Source: Tretioscincus oriximinensis
Lineage: Eukaryota > Chordata > Lepidosauria > Squamata > Gymnophthalmidae
Assembly (NCBI GenBank): GCA_022410635.1
Contig: JAJVDF010000018.1
Location: 3,679,277 to 3,743,276 of the forward strand
Direction of reading: 5' to 3'
Length of the DNA: 64,000 nt
The notes under the pieces were generated by a model. The model was not told where the DNA came from. It made no database searches and saw nothing but the letters and a program-made list of their open reading frames with translations. The position numbers and the translations under genes are program-made. Position 1 is the first letter of the stretch; each line of letters starts with the position of its first letter. Positions 11,861 to 23,981 of this stretch are shown one piece after another.

Positions 11861-12812
11861 ACTATTGTGTGAATTCTGCCAGTATAAAAGGGGGGGGAAG
11901 CATATTATACAACTATGCACATGACTAATTCTTTTTTGTTAGGTTATTTATATTAAAATGATGTAGTTTATTGTTTCAACAATCTTTTAGCAACTCCATC
12001 AAGATGCCCTTTTAATCCAACGATAAACTCATAACAGTGCTTTATTGTGGCTCATATTTGCCCACTGAAAGTCTGTCTTGATATTCCAGGCATAATTGGG
12101 AAAGGAGTAAAAATAAGATGTAAACAGCTGGGAAATGTACATTTTTCTGATGAAATTAAAGTCAAATGACTTCAAGGATTATAAGATTGTTCTCACTGAG
12201 TTTTGAGTATATCACTTTGCCCCTTGCAGCGAATGCCACTGACTTTGATTCAACATTGTCCTGCCAAGTACCGTACATCAGTAATCCAGCAGAGTGGGCT
12301 AATAGCAGACCCTAGTTGTTCTTTGGAAAGGGCAACTGCCTAGTGGTCTTCCATCCTTAATGACATGATGCATAAAAACCAGATACTTATGCTTTTTTCC
12401 ACTCACAGTAAAAGAAGGCAAATCAAGCATTCACTGCACAAATGAGAAAACATTGTAAATATTTCTCAAAGACAGTGAAGATAATAAATAAAAAATCCTA
12501 TTATTTATTTATTTTATTTATTTACATTTCTATGTCGACCTATACAAGAACATTCTTCCATTAGGTAGCAAGGGGGAAAATCAGGTTTATTAAGTGGAAC
12601 TGGGCCTAAGGATTATCACAAGGACATTGAGAAGGATCATGGTTTATGTTGTTTGCTACTCACTGCAGTGAGAAGCATCCATTGAGATAGGTTGCCCTTG
12701 GAGACCTAAGAAATCTGATCTGTTCCTGATGACTCTTGAGAAGTTTCCGATTGCTAGGATTGGTCAAGATGCTTAGTTTAGAATTGTGACAGGTGCAATT
12801 GATAGGCATGAA
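11861..12812. other. Spacer between inverted SINEs
   Basis: No gene. Positions 12501-12530 are a TTTATTTATTTATTTTATTT run that may be the tail of a minus-strand L2-type element, because ATTTCTATGTCGACCTATAC follows. The rest is unrecognised. Confidence 0.5.
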
Positions 12813-13086
12813 TGGCACAGTCGCTAAGTGTTGGTCTTTCATCTGAGAAATCCAGTTTCGAGGCTCTGTGTCGGATGTGGAGAGGGATGAGCATCTTGTA
12901 GTCTGCAGCTCTAGCCAACTCAGTTATCCAAAAGAAATGTAGATAAACGAAACCACCATTGTCCAGTTGGGGAAGATAGCATAAGATGCAAGCCTTCAGG
13001 TAAAATTTAACTCTATAAGCCGCTGTGAGTCCCTTCAGGTGAGAAGGGCAGGGTATAAAAACCAGGTTCTCCTTCTTCTTCTCCTC
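12813..13086 (+). mobile_element. tRNA-headed SINE, copy B (plus strand)
   Basis: The most complete copy in the window. It has a head GGCACAGTCGCTAAGTGTTG with an A-box-like core, a B-box-like CAGTTTCGAGGCTC near 12853, the body CTGTGTCGGATGTGGAGAGG, the 3' block GAGTCCCTTCAGGTGAGAAG then GGCAGGGTATAAAAA, and a CTTCTTCTTCTCCTC tail. It is the inverted partner of 11563-11860, about 950 bases away. The long GAA tracts at 47661 and 63906 are probably tails of the same family. Confidence 0.88.
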
Positions 13087-14378
13087 AATGTGTCCTCAGT
13101 GATTGTGCAGAGCTATGTACAATGAAGGAGAAAGAACAATGCCTAAAGTGAATGACTAAATATGAATTAGAGCAAAGGCTAGACTATATTATCATGCCTT
13201 CCATTGTAATTTGCAGTAATTTGTTGAAGACTGCAAGATTCTTGCCAGTTACCCAAATTCATTGAGTTTTATGGGAATAACTTCTGAGTGGAGTTGAAAA
13301 TGACATATTTCTGGCTTTATTCTTTCTTCATTCTCCTGCATGGCTTTTAAGAGCAATTGTTTGCAATTTTCAGGATCTGTTAGAAAACAGAGATAGCAAT
13401 GGAGTCTACAAATCCATATCTTTTCTTAATGAAGAAAAATGTATACAAGAATTCCACTATCTGCCATTAAAAAGGAAAATCCAAATAGTATGCTTTTAGA
13501 AGCCACAGAATTGCAGCCTAAATAGTATTGCTGTCTCAACAGACAAATAAACCTATTCTTTTCCTATCCTTATAGGTACCATTGATTTTGTATACATAAG
13601 GGGACAGCGTTTAAAAATAGGTTTATCACAGTAATTTATTGAGGATGGAAATGGTAATAGATTCATCAGCTGATTAGCTGAAGACCCTCCAGTGTGCATA
13701 GAACAGCTGTGGATCTAGGGCTTTTCCACTCATGGTACCTGGATAAGTTGGAAAACACTGGAACTGTGGGGTATGGAAAAGGACTTCTAGGAGTGATTCA
13801 TACTTAGCTTTATTTTATTCCAGAACATGGTTTACAGAACGTATTGTGCTTATGTCATTCTGGGCTAGCACAGATCTCACCTGGGATGGCATGTGGACAG
13901 AAGGCTTCTTAGATCACTTTCCAAAGCAAATTAAGACCAAATGCATTTCTGTGGGATTTCATTATGGAGACAGGTTGGACCATGAAAGTTCATGCACAAA
14001 TCTCTGCACATCTATGACAAATACCAATCAGCTTCCAAATTATAAAGTCCATTTATAATTTGGCCTAACAAATACCTACCTTGAATATCTGCCCTCTTAA
14101 AATCTCTCTGAGAGTGGTTGTTTCTAATAATACCTGCTTCCTTCATTTGTCAGTTCCTTTCCATATTGACACTTCCAATGTGATGCTGACCTCCACTTGT
14201 CATAAATGGGAAAGGCTAGGAGCCATATCATCCCCCTAGCCTGGTATATACTAATGCTTCTTTCACCCTCCTCTCCATTTGGTCTCAGAATAAACAAGCT
14301 CAGTGATTAAAGGGATGAGAGGGGACAACTGCAGTTTGCTGAAACGTAGTCCCTTGTCCTGCTCTCATTCTTTTTCAG
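13087..14378. other. Non-coding stretch, nothing recognised
   Basis: No gene or repeat recognised. Composition rises slightly in GC toward 14.2 kb. Confidence 0.5.
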
Positions 14379-14612
14379 TCACTGGGCTTGTTTTGGACTG
14401 TTATCTGCATACAATATGGGAGAGACATTGGGGTAGCTTCCCCACAAGGGATCATGCCTTGACAGTGATCAATGCACTGAAAAGCCCCAAGACATCCCAT
14501 GCGATTAGGGAAGCCCAGCCATTAGGTACCAGGACCCACCTGGGCATGAGGCAGCATTCCCAGATATTGCTGTTCTTGAAGACCCAACAAGCAGCCCCAT
14601 GGAATATCTCAG
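14379..14612 (+). other. Candidate exon with consensus splice sites
   Basis: A pyrimidine-rich tract CCTGCTCTCATTCTTTTTCAG ends at 14378, a textbook 3' splice site. CAG|GTAAGA at 14610-14618 is a full-consensus 5' splice site. The enclosed 234 bases are exactly 78 codons long and open in one frame only, within a 200-codon open frame at 14303-14905. That frame is the longest free of Ns and transposon homology in the window; by a rough random model at this GC content such a frame is uncommon but not rare. The predicted peptide resembles no family I know. Nothing nearby confirms a gene, so a lineage-specific transcript, an internal exon or a coincidence all remain possible. Confidence 0.2.
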
Positions 14613-15788
14613 GTAAGAATGGGCAGAGGGATGCTTGCATAAAGTACTCTAAAAACATGTGCCATAGCTGCTTTTGTGGAGGAAGCCTTGCTCAGAGATT
14701 GAAGAGGCAGATGGATAGAAAGAGTGCTGGGATGTCTTCCACCTTGAAGGAAATAAGATTCAGAAGACAAGTGATGAAAGACAGGCAACCTTTGTACTTC
14801 GCCCATTTCCCTGGGCTTGTTTTATCCAGATGTCAAAAAGAAAGGAAGGTAGAAATGTACAAGGCTTCAGCAAATAACAGAGGCAGCAGAAACAGACAAG
14901 ACTAACATTGATTGATTTACATCCTATTCTTTGCTCAAAGATCTCAAGATAGATTACTTTAAAAATCAATAAAACAAAGTTAAAAATAAACCACTAAAAA
15001 CAATAACGTTAAAAATAACATCAGTGGAAAAAAAAGACAACTGTGCATAAGCAGGTGCATCTGCACTAATGTTCTGAATGTTTACAGTTTCAGAGGGAAG
15101 GCTATTTGAAAAAAAAGTTTTGTTGGAAGATCTTCCTGGATGTGTAAATCTATGAGAGGAAGTGTTTATATATTTAGGGACAAAGTCATTTAGGCCTTAT
15201 GGATTAATCAATATGTTGAACTAGGCATGGTAGCAGATAGGCAACTAGTTCAGTTCTTTCCAGGATGGGTGATCAATCACCAATCTTACTGTGCTAACTG
15301 CAGCTTTTTAATATTCCATCTTGGAAATTACCAGACATCTGTGGCCAAACAGCAACCTCAATTCATTTACACTAAAACCAGCTCAAGGTGGAGACTCAAT
15401 GACATGGATTTTAGCAATATTCTCTAGAAATTATCCTTTAGAATCCTTGCTAAAAATTCTTTTCACTCTGATGAGAAAATCCAGATATTTCTCAAAGACA
15501 AGATACTTGGAAGTATGAATGTGATGGTTCCTGCACACACAGATTACTGTTTTCATTTCAAAATGAAAATGCATATCCTGGCACCTAAACTATCCAGCAC
15601 GGATTTTGTTGCCGGCCAGTAAGAAGGTAATTTTGGAAACCTGCCATGATATCAGGGTTTTCATGCAATAAGAAAAAGTGCTACAACCTCTCTTTATAGA
15701 ATGACCATGGTGGGGTGCCACTTATCTGTGGGACAATCCTCTCACAGCCATGCTATAATCCATCTGGAAGCAGCCTGCAGTAACTCCG
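14613..15788. other. Non-coding stretch, nothing recognised
   Basis: No gene or repeat recognised. A-rich runs lie at 14960-15045. Confidence 0.5.
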
Positions 15789-16012
15789 AATTAAATTATT
15801 TATTTATTTGTACTTGTATCCCACCCTATACCCAAAGGTCTCAGGGCGGCCTACCATAGAGTGGTGCACATAGCTTTTGTTGCTTTTTCCACAACAGATA
15901 CCCTGTGGAGTAGATGGCGCTGAGAGAGTTCAAAGAACTGTGACTGGCCCAAGGTCACCCAGCTAGCTTTCATGGAGAGAGGGGAATCGAACTGGGAGAC
16001 TACCAGGCTCTC
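15789..16012 (-). mobile_element. CORE/MIR-like SINE with L2-type tail (minus strand)
   Basis: On the plus strand the order is an ATTTATTTATTTG tail, CCCTATACCCAAAGGTCTCA (reverse of an L2-type 3' end), AACAGATACCCTGTGGAGTA, TGACTGGCCCAAGGTCACCC and GGGGAATCGAACTGGGAGAC. The GGCCCAAGGTCACCCAGCTAG block is characteristic of MIR/CORE-type SINEs, as I remember them. On the minus strand GTTCGATTCCC is a good polymerase III B box from the tRNA-derived head. The 3' end shared with L2 indicates mobilisation by L2 reverse transcriptase. Confidence 0.8.
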
Positions 16013-17268
16013 CAGTAGATTTAAAGTGGTCTTGTTTCTTTGTTGACTGAACTTTTGCTGGCTTCAGTTTTCTTTTAAGTTGCAAGTTATTACTGTTGTT
16101 TGTCTTTTTGAAATATTTGGTCAAACTGATAGGATAGAAATTTACAAAAACAAATCAATTTGACCCTCAAGATAAGATGGTGCTTTAGAAATCAACTAAA
16201 TTCCTTTATAGCAAAGGGCTTCCATATAGGAAACAGCACGCATCCTAGAATTGCCATGAGTGAAACGGTGAGAATGAACACTGTTTTTGTCTCTCCATGC
16301 TGGAACTCTGTAATATTTGAAGCAGCAATAAGCAGCTGTATATTTCAAAAGCCCAGTATGTGGTACACAGAACTGCATCTGAGCAGGAGAAATGACTTTT
16401 AGATCAGGAAGCAAAAACTCTGGTCCTGCTGGAGCTATGCCCTGCCTTTTCCACATTTAAAATAATTAAATCAGTCATTATAATGAAAACACTCACTCTC
16501 CCCCCCCCCTCCCTCACTAATAGGGAGAAAACATCAGGCAGCTCTTTGGTGGGCTTCTCCCTATTTTTACACATCAACACAATGCAGCCTTTGAAAAACC
16601 ATCTTTTTTGTTTTATTTATGAATAAATAATTGTCTGTGAAAAATACAACCAATTGCTCTCAATGAGGTGACACCCTAAGTGAGGCCCTCCCTTCCTCCT
16701 TTATAGAACTTTGATGGATGTTTGCTAGACTTAGCAGCTCTTTTGTTCTATTCCTTTTGCTTCCTCATATTGTTCTCCAGACGGGTTGACTGGATACAGG
16801 TTCTGATTTATTTATTTTTATTAATTCCTTGCTTTCAGCCAGATTCTAGACCCCACACACAAATTATTTGGAATGGAAGCCAATAGTTGCAAAAAGAAAA
16901 CTATTTTTGTGTGTGGCTTCTTTGCAGATTGCTGACTAAAACTGTATTGAAAGGCATCCCTATAGTAAATTTCACTGTACAACAAATCAGATTCAACTTT
17001 AATGGCTACAGAAGAGAAGACTTTTTATCAGGTGCAGTTTCTAATGCCTGCTGTAGTTGGGGGGAAAGGGGGGTCATTTTATCACACCCATCAGAGGTGC
17101 AAACTTTTATTCCAGTTTTTATGTGAGAATCCTAGTCCAGCAATGAAAAAGCAGCCAATGTAGGTTTCTCGGGAGTTAAGTGATGTGCATATGCCAGAAA
17201 TTCCTATCAGTAGCAGATTGCTGCTCTCTCCAATAGTTCCAGTTCCCAAATCATTTCCAAGGGTAGAA
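16013..17268. other. Non-coding stretch, nothing recognised
   Basis: No gene seen. A poly-C run lies at 16500-16509. The rest is unrecognised, with ATTTATTTTTATTAATT low complexity near 16808. Confidence 0.5.
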
Positions 17269-17272
17269 CCAT

Positions 17273-18028
17273 TAACGGGTATTCGCTTTCCACGTTATTC
17301 GATGCCTAACGGAGATCAAAGGCAGCTTGGTCCGCAGTAGGTAGACACGTGTAACAGGAATCACACGGGCAACACAACTTAGATCAAGAAGCAATTTCAG
17401 GAGGTCCATGGGTCATGGAGTCCTTCAGAATGCCCTCGTGTTCAATCTTTTATTGACCCAAAATCAGAAGGCGTGTATCAAGATTATGATGTCAAGAAAG
17501 GGGTGGGTAGATCCCACGTAGGTCAGGTGTGACACCTGTGTGACGTGTTTCTCTCCTCCCCAAGGAGGTGCAGCCTGGTCAGGAAACTCCAAATATGGTA
17601 TAGGGTTGGTAAACAGGATGGACCCTCAGTTGCCACTAATTGCTTATGCATTATCTTAATTACTGGAACCCAATGACTCACCCTTAGGAGAAGTGGTTTT
17701 AACAATCTTAAATGGTTTACCTCCAGGCCACTATCAGGCTGATGGGTCAGCCCAGGTGCACAGCCTGGTTAAACAAAGATTGTGCCTTTGCCTTAATGGG
17801 TGCCAATTTAATCTATTCAGTCTGGCAAGGCTTCATGAATGAGATATGCCTTGGGGGCAGGAAGAGAGGATTTGGCCTATTCTGTTTACTCCTGGGCTGG
17901 GTTGACCAGAGATTTTTGCAAAATTTCCATACAGGCCTGCTTTGGCTCACAGGGGTCAATCCAAGTTCATTTTAATATTAAGTTATATATTGTCAATTAA
18001 TATATGCTATATTACTGATCCCCACACA
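17273..18028 (-). mobile_element. Solo LTR of an endogenous-retrovirus-like family, copy 1
   Basis: This 756-base segment aligns with the LTR at 30625-31583, most clearly at ATCAGAAGGCGTGTATCA and CAAGGAGGTGCAGCCTGGT. On the minus strand it would begin TGTG(TG)GGGATC, carry a poly(A) signal AATAAA (plus-strand 17448-17453) and end near GTTA. Both sides carry CCAT (17269-17272 and 18029-18032), a plausible 4-base target duplication. No gag, pol or env sequence adjoins it, so it is a solo LTR left by recombination. The minus-strand 3' terminus reads TA rather than CA, consistent with decay. Confidence 0.7.
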
Positions 18029-18032
18029 CCAT

Positions 18033-20526
18033 AATGAGTGCCTGGCAATAAAACAATCTAAGCAGGAGACTAGCTGAGAAGGGGCCTTTTTTGCTAGGTT
18101 TTACCTACATATACAGCTGAAACTATCAAGCCAGTCACAGATGCTGGTACTCCTGGTAGCCACAATCCGTCAATGTCTGTGGATTTAGTTTTGAAAAATA
18201 AATGCTCTAGAAACTAAGATAGACTTAAGATAGTCTTTCCAAAGTTATATTCTGCAAACTTAAGCATCTGTTATAAGATTATATTTTGCTAGGATGACAC
18301 ATACACATTGGAACTTCTTTTGAAAAAGTATGAAGATTTTTAGCATCTTAGATACTTTCAATTGAATTTTCTTATATTCAAGGAGAAGACAACTGTCCAA
18401 CTTTTACTTTGATAAGTTGTTTTTAAATGACGTGAGTGAAGGAGAAGAAAACAAGATAAAAGAAAGCCTACATTTTTATTTTCCTTTGCTTTCCAGTGTT
18501 CAGATGCCAAAAACGTTACTGAGAAATGAAAACTGAATTTGGATCTCACTCTGTTTTGACATAAATCGGCCAAGCTTAACTAAAAATATTACACAATGCA
18601 AACCTTCTCATCTGTGAAATATTTAACAGAAGAATTGCAAACATTTTGTCATGAACAGTTGCTTCTACTCTCATTTGCAGCTGCCTTCATTGCTGGGAAT
18701 ACAGTGATCATACAATAATAAAGGAGGAATGAATTTAGTTACATTTTTANAGCACTAAAATGGTACTCTTGGGATACAAATCCATCTATGTAGGTACAAT
18801 GCTTACACTAGTATCATATACCAGTAAAACCCTAACATAAGCAATGCAGGAATAATGTGATCTCCACATGGATCAGAATATCCTTTGCCCATCCTTTTGC
18901 ATGATAGTATGGACAAGAAGAATCTGCTAGTGNGCACTCAAGAACACCCCAGCAATTATCATACTTGCTTTGGATGAAATGATCTTTCTTCACGCTCTTT
19001 CTGCTCTCAAGTATAATCTCCTGTACACCAGGATATCATATTTGAGACTAGAAGGGTATGAAGAAAACAAATCCTCTTGGGCTGGAATGCTATTGCATTT
19101 GTCTGGTGATACACCAGAAAACATGACAATTTTGATGTTCAGCAGAAATGGGTCCTCAGAACAACACTGAAGGTTGATTATCTTTGTACCCAGTCTTTAA
19201 AGACTCTGCAGCAGCATTAAGGCTGGCAATGGGGTCTAGGTAGTCCCTTGAGAGGTTATTGTTAGCTTACTCCAGCATGNCCCACATTTTGTCCTGCATT
19301 ATATGGGCGGCACCTTTTAACAAACCTCTATAATCTTTTGTAAGNCCAATGCACTTAAGTGCTTCTTTTGAGGCATCCACTCGCTGGTATGAGTTCTCCT
19401 TAGAGNTTCATGAAACACACATAATTTCATTTTTAACAGTTCTATTGAAAGCATATCTTTCCATGCTTTTTAATACCCTATTTTTAATTACTGCGTGTTT
19501 CTTATCTAAATTGCAGCCTGCATTCAAATTTCATAATGGAAAGTGGTATCAAAATATTTTAAGCAAACAGATAAAAACTTAATATCGGATCATCAGATAT
19601 GATTGTACAGCTATTGCTTCAGGACCTCTAGGGGTTTTTTTGAGGAAAGTAATAGCCAGGATGAGATGTTCTGAAAGGCAATTTGTAAGGAATTTAGAAC
19701 AAGTGAGGGTTTGACCATCATCTGCTTGAGAATGTCCCAAAGTAGTCTGTGGACAATTGCACAAGGAAAAATGCTGACAAGACAGCTTGAGGACTGATCC
19801 AAGAGGTCTGCTCTTATATTCTTAAGGCTCTGGTTGCATGCCAAGACTGCACGCTCTATGTTGGATTAATGCAGTTTTACTAAATACGTCTGCCATTAAT
19901 GTGGGCCCAATAATCTTCAGGCACTGAATTTNGAAAAGCAGCAAGAGCACAAAAGTTAGTTTGTTAAGGATCTTGATGATGGCTGTAAATTTCAGTGTTT
20001 CAACTGGAGTTTCACATCACATATACCACACTGTGGGTTCTGGTGGAATCAATAATAGGCAGAATTAAGGTTGTTTGTCACATTAAGTAGTCTTATCCCA
20101 CCTGTATTGTTTGCCAGTTTGGAGGATACTTAGCCAGGGCCTCACCTTTGAGATTATATGAAACTTGAATTTTGGCAAAATCTGCAAAGCATAAGAGAAT
20201 GAACACAAGTGCTCATCCTTGTGTAGGTGAAGAAGCAATCTATAGTTGTAGAGATTGTCTTGAAACTGCAGCATTCTGCTCATTGTAGCCATCAAGATGA
20301 AAGCCGTTAGTTCCTTGGCTGCCATAATGATCAAACTCCCTCAGCTGAGTAGATCAAAAGTAGACAGAGTTGTATTTTTGGGACTTGTGGGAAACTTTCT
20401 CCTTTAGCGTCTGTCAGGCACCCTCACGATAGGTTTTTAAAGTGAGGTGAAGACATTTATCTTTCCCTTGATCTTTGGGTCAGGAAAAACTAAAGCCTCC
20501 AACTTTCATTCTGGAGACTTTTTTAT
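18033..20526. other. Non-coding stretch; possible very old CR1 fragment
   Basis: No gene identified. Positions 19640-19825 end in CTCTTATATTCTTAAGG and contain CCCAAAGTAGTCTGTGGACA, weakly resembling the 3' end of another CR1 subfamily on the plus strand. The similarity is too low to be sure. Several Ns fall between 18750 and 19932. A minus-strand frame at 20083-20334 has no recognised homology. Confidence 0.4.
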
Positions 20527-20866
20527 CATAAGAACATAAAAGGAGCCATACTGAAACAGACCGTAGCCCATCTAGTCCAGCCTTCTGTTTCACACAGAGG
20601 CCCACCAGTTGCACCTGGGCAGTTTGGAACAGAAGAAGTAAAAATCTTCAACTGTTCTCAACACCCTGTAAACAGCATTTCAGGAATACTGCCTGTTGCT
20701 CCATCTCGCAGCCAGTATCAAGACATCCAACTTAGTAGCCGTTTATACCCTTGGCTTCTATGAACTTGTTTAATCTTTTCTTAAAGTTATCCAGGCTGCT
20801 GGTTACCACCATCTCTTCTGGACGTGAATTCCAAAGGCCGATGACTGTATATCTGTTTGAAAGTGA
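20527..20866 (-). mobile_element. CR1 LINE 3' end (minus strand)
   Basis: It begins AAGAACATAAAAGGAGCCAT, the reverse of the CR1 3' terminus, and runs through CATCTAGTCCAGCCTTCTGT, CACCTGGGCAGTTTGGAACA, ACTGCCTGTTGCTCCATCTC and AATTCCAAAGGCCGATGAC. The landmarks match the copies at 48712, 51724 and 56561. It is 5'-truncated and non-coding. An (AATA)n-rich stretch follows to about 20925. Confidence 0.88.
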
Positions 20867-22757
20867 GATCATTTCATTCTGCTCCGAGAAATATAAATGA
20901 GTGAATGAATAAATAAATAATATTTTTAAGAGATTGAATAGGTACTATGTCAGCACTTAATCCTGCTCTTTCAAAAATGTCATAGCTACTGAAAATGTAT
21001 AACATGTTATTTGAGCCAGATAATACAGACCTGTTTTCAAAAACAGGGAACGTGTCATTTCCATATCTATTTTCTGTATCTGTGGAAACAGTCAGATGGC
21101 TTTGATACTTTTACCACGAGTTTAATGAATAAANGTGACATCACTGTTTCCTTGTCTTTCTGAGAGAGAAAAGGGATGGAGCTCCGACATCCAGAATGTG
21201 GTTGGATAATGGCCGTATGCTTAAAGGGCTGAGACTGAAACCACTTCCCAAGGTTCAACAATAGATTTATTCTTTGATTTACAGCAGTCTGAAAAAAGGA
21301 GATAAATCTTAGTCTTATTGTTTAATTAACAGTGCACACTGTGGTCATCTTTGTTACAAATCATATACTCAACCCTGTCAAATGCTTCCTTGTTTTAAAA
21401 TTTATGCTTTGTCAAAGTGCTTGTTTTCAGACATTTAATCCTTGTTTAATAGATTTCTGAACTAGTTTCATCCTCGTATTTCTTCCATGAGAGAAACTGT
21501 TGAAGATATTTGAAAGGGGCATCAGNACAATGCATAGTAATGTATGGATGATGGAACAGGGGGTCTTTGAACCAAAATCATGCATTCAGTTCCTAATGAA
21601 GTAGATAGAATTAGGGCTTTATGTTGCTTTTGTGGTTTTCTTTAGTTTTTATGCTAGGTTGACCAGCTAAACTAAATTGGTGCAGTGCTTTACACTACTA
21701 CTACCACCACCACCACCAATACCTCTACTACTACTAACAACACCACTAACACTTCTAACACCTCTAATAAAATTCTTCTTTTAAATAGAAAACTCAGAAA
21801 ATCTCTTTAGCATTTATGGATTTGATTGCTCTGATGCTTTTAGTATGGGTAGTTAGGCCAAGCATTGCCTGATTTGGATGTGAATGCAAGCTGCAGGGTG
21901 ACAAGATGAGATGGTGTTTCAAAGCTGTATGTTTGAATGTTTGGGAGCTTTTGTGTGTCTGATAATATGCTTGTTCCTAAAGAGACAATTGAAAAAAAGA
22001 CTGTCTGATCACATTATCATCTTTATAAATAGGGCAACTGGGACTTTCTTATCAATTAATGCATATAAGAAGCACATGAAAAAGAATGATTCTAACCCTA
22101 GAAGAGAACTCACCTTTCATAAAGATTCCAAAATTTAATTGCATGAATCCTCTTATTAAAAAGTTGCTTAAAGAACTTTGTAGAACTTTGCAGAACTTTT
22201 TAAGTTTTGCAGAACTTTTAAAGAACACTGATGTCACTTATAATTCAAATGGGGGATTCGTTTGAGCAAGATGTTTGAGCAAGATGAAAATCCATTTGTG
22301 CAATTAATCAGTTTGCTATCAAAACAAAGTAATTGGGTGTTTGATTTAACAGCATAGCCAAGACATGATTTTCATTCATGCATATCCTGATTATTTAATA
22401 CTTAAAACAGGCAAACAGTTGACACCCTATGGTAATAGTTTTCTTCTTTAGGCCCTGGAAAGATGTATTGACTGAAAAGTTGGAAATATTGTTCTCTGGG
22501 CATATGCCTGGAATTCTGGATTCAGCTGAAATTCTGGATATATTTTCAGTTTCTTCAGGCAACATTCTGTCTGTAGTTTGATCCCCAAAACTGGGAAAGA
22601 CCGATAGGAACTATTTTATGATCCCTGGGGTTATATCTTGGAATAGGGGCATGTCATCCACATGCAGTACAGATTTTTGCAGATGAATGATCCTGACATC
22701 TGTTTCTTCCAAGAAATACATAAAGTCCAGCAATGGAGCTTGTAGCACTTTGGAGGT
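20867..22757. other. Non-coding stretch with trinucleotide repeat and short tandems
   Basis: No gene. Positions 21695-21775 are an interrupted CTA/CCA trinucleotide repeat (CTACTACTACCACCACCACC). Positions 22163-22222 repeat AGAACTTT about five times. Positions 22260-22285 are two copies of GTTTGAGCAAGAT. Positions 22723-22755 (AAAGTCCAGCAATGGAGC...TAGCACTTTGG) are a fragment of the palindromic family at 23816. Confidence 0.6.
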
Positions 22758-23258
22758 ATCATAGAATCATAGAGTTGGAAGGGACCTCCAGGGTCATCGG
22801 GCCCAACCCCGGGNTCAATGCAGGATTCATTAAACCATCCCAGACAGATGACTGTCCAGTCTCTGCTTGAAGACTTCCAGCGAAGGTGAACTCACCATCT
22901 CCTGTGGCAACCCGTTCCACTGGTTTATCATCCTTACTTTTAGAATTTTTTTTCTGATATCTAATCTAGTCCTTCCATGTGTCAAGGAGAACAATGCTGA
23001 TCCCTCTGTTCTGTGACAGCCTTTCAGATATTTGTAGACAGGTCTCCTCTCAGTCTTCTCTTTTGCAGAGTAAACATCCCTAGATCCTTTAACTGTTCCT
23101 CATAGGACATGGTTTCCAGACCACACTCTCTTTTGAACGTGCTCTAGTTTATCAATGTCATTTTTAAATTGCTTCTCCCTCCCAAGAACTGAGCACAGTA
23201 TACCAAGTGCACCCCAGGATTATGTTTGCCTTTTTTGCAGCTGCCTCACACTGTTGAC
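22758..23258 (-). mobile_element. CR1 LINE 3' end (minus strand)
   Basis: It opens with ATCATAGAATCATAGAGTTG, the reverse of the terminal CR1 repeat, then GGAAGGGACCTCCAGGGTCA, CATCCCAGACAGATGACTGT, ACATCCCTAGATCCTTTAAC and TTTTTTGCAGCTGCCTCACA. Order and content match the plus-strand copies at 2612 and 61081. It is non-coding and 5'-truncated. One internal N is present. Confidence 0.92.
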
Positions 23259-23397
23259 TCCTATTGAGAGGAAGATAGATGGCATGAGTTTAATAGACAA
23301 GACTACTGAAGAACTAGACTTGTCTAAGAAAAATCATGCCACCTCCATCCCTCTCGTTAGTCTAGGGGCTACAAGCTCCCCTAGCTGTACAAAGACT

Positions 23398-23551
23398 AAG
23401 GCCCTGTCCACTTTGNGCCTTATTCTGGGTTATACCTCAGCATAGAATTTGGCCATTCACATGCTAGTGTAGACTTTGGCAGCCCCCCACTCACGGGGCC
23501 TACTATATTCTGAGATATAGTCAAAAATAAGGCTCAGTGCGGACAGGGCCT
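23398..23551. mobile_element. Short inverted-repeat DNA transposon (MITE-like)
   Basis: The ends are imperfect inverted repeats: AAGGCCCTGTCCACTTTGNG then CCTTATT on the left, and AATAAGGCTCAGTGCGGACA then GGGCCTA on the right. An inner pair (ATTCTGGGTTATACCTCAG against CTGAGATATAGTC) continues the symmetry. At about 154 bases with no coding capacity it fits a non-autonomous cut-and-paste element. No clear target duplication was found, so the superfamily is open. The element at 58186 shares the internal CCTTATTCTG block. Confidence 0.7.
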
Positions 23552-23815
23552 AACATCCCTATTTCTTTGAAATCTTGTATCTAGTACTATATCGCCCCTT
23601 AGTATGCTGGTACACCAGATTATGACACAATCTATTCGTCCTATGCAGATGAATCATATTAGATGCGGATGGGGCATTCCTTATCTCACACCAGCATGCC
23701 GAAGCAAGTCTCATGATTCCTTCTTGTTTCAGATTTATGAGAACTGCTGGAAGGATTTTGGGGTTTTTAGTTTTTAGACTGCAGATTTCACTCAGGTTAT
23801 CTCATGGTACGCATG

Positions 23816-23981
23816 GTCCAGCAGAGGGACTAGTAGCACTTAGAGACTAACAGGAGAAAAGTGGGTGGCATAAGCTTTTGTAGACACGTCTACGTCTTCA
23901 GAAGTAGACACGTCTACGAAAGCTTATGCCACCCACTTTTCTCCTGTTAGTCTCTAAGTGCTAGTAGCCCCTTTGCTGGAC
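23816..23981. mobile_element. Palindromic dimer repeat (TCCAGCA-TAGCACTTAGAGACTAAC family), copy 1
   Basis: A 166-base inverted repeat centred at about 23898. The left arm GTCCAGCAGAGGGACTAGTA...GACTAACAGGAG, GTGGGTGGCATAAGCTTTTG and TAGACACGTCTAC is mirrored almost exactly on the right (GAAAGCTTATGCCACCCAC, TAGTCTCTAAGTGCTAGTAG, CTTTGCTGGAC). The right outer flank GGACCAACACAGCTATTGAC continues as the family's further end. From memory, foldback repeats of this type, with ATAGCCGTGTTAGTC at the outer end, are common in squamates. A second dimer is at 59091. Confidence 0.85.

Noticed and set aside
12813..12870. tRNA gene
   Set aside because: The tRNA-like A and B boxes are the head of a SINE that continues into a known-type body and tail; no cloverleaf-complete tRNA is present.
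14303..14905. A 200-codon open frame as a complete gene
   Set aside because: No recognisable domain, no supported start and no promoter. Only the inner 234-base candidate exon is kept, at low confidence.
20083..20334. Minus-strand frame beginning MIIMAAKELT as an exon or processed pseudogene
   Set aside because: I first suspected a processed gene copy because neighbouring frames also looked protein-like, but no family fits, and part of the region resembles an old CR1.
21656..21670. CTAGGTTGACCAGCT as a third foldback element
   Set aside because: It resembles the TAGGCTGACCAGATG terminus, but no partner arm or internal sequence follows.
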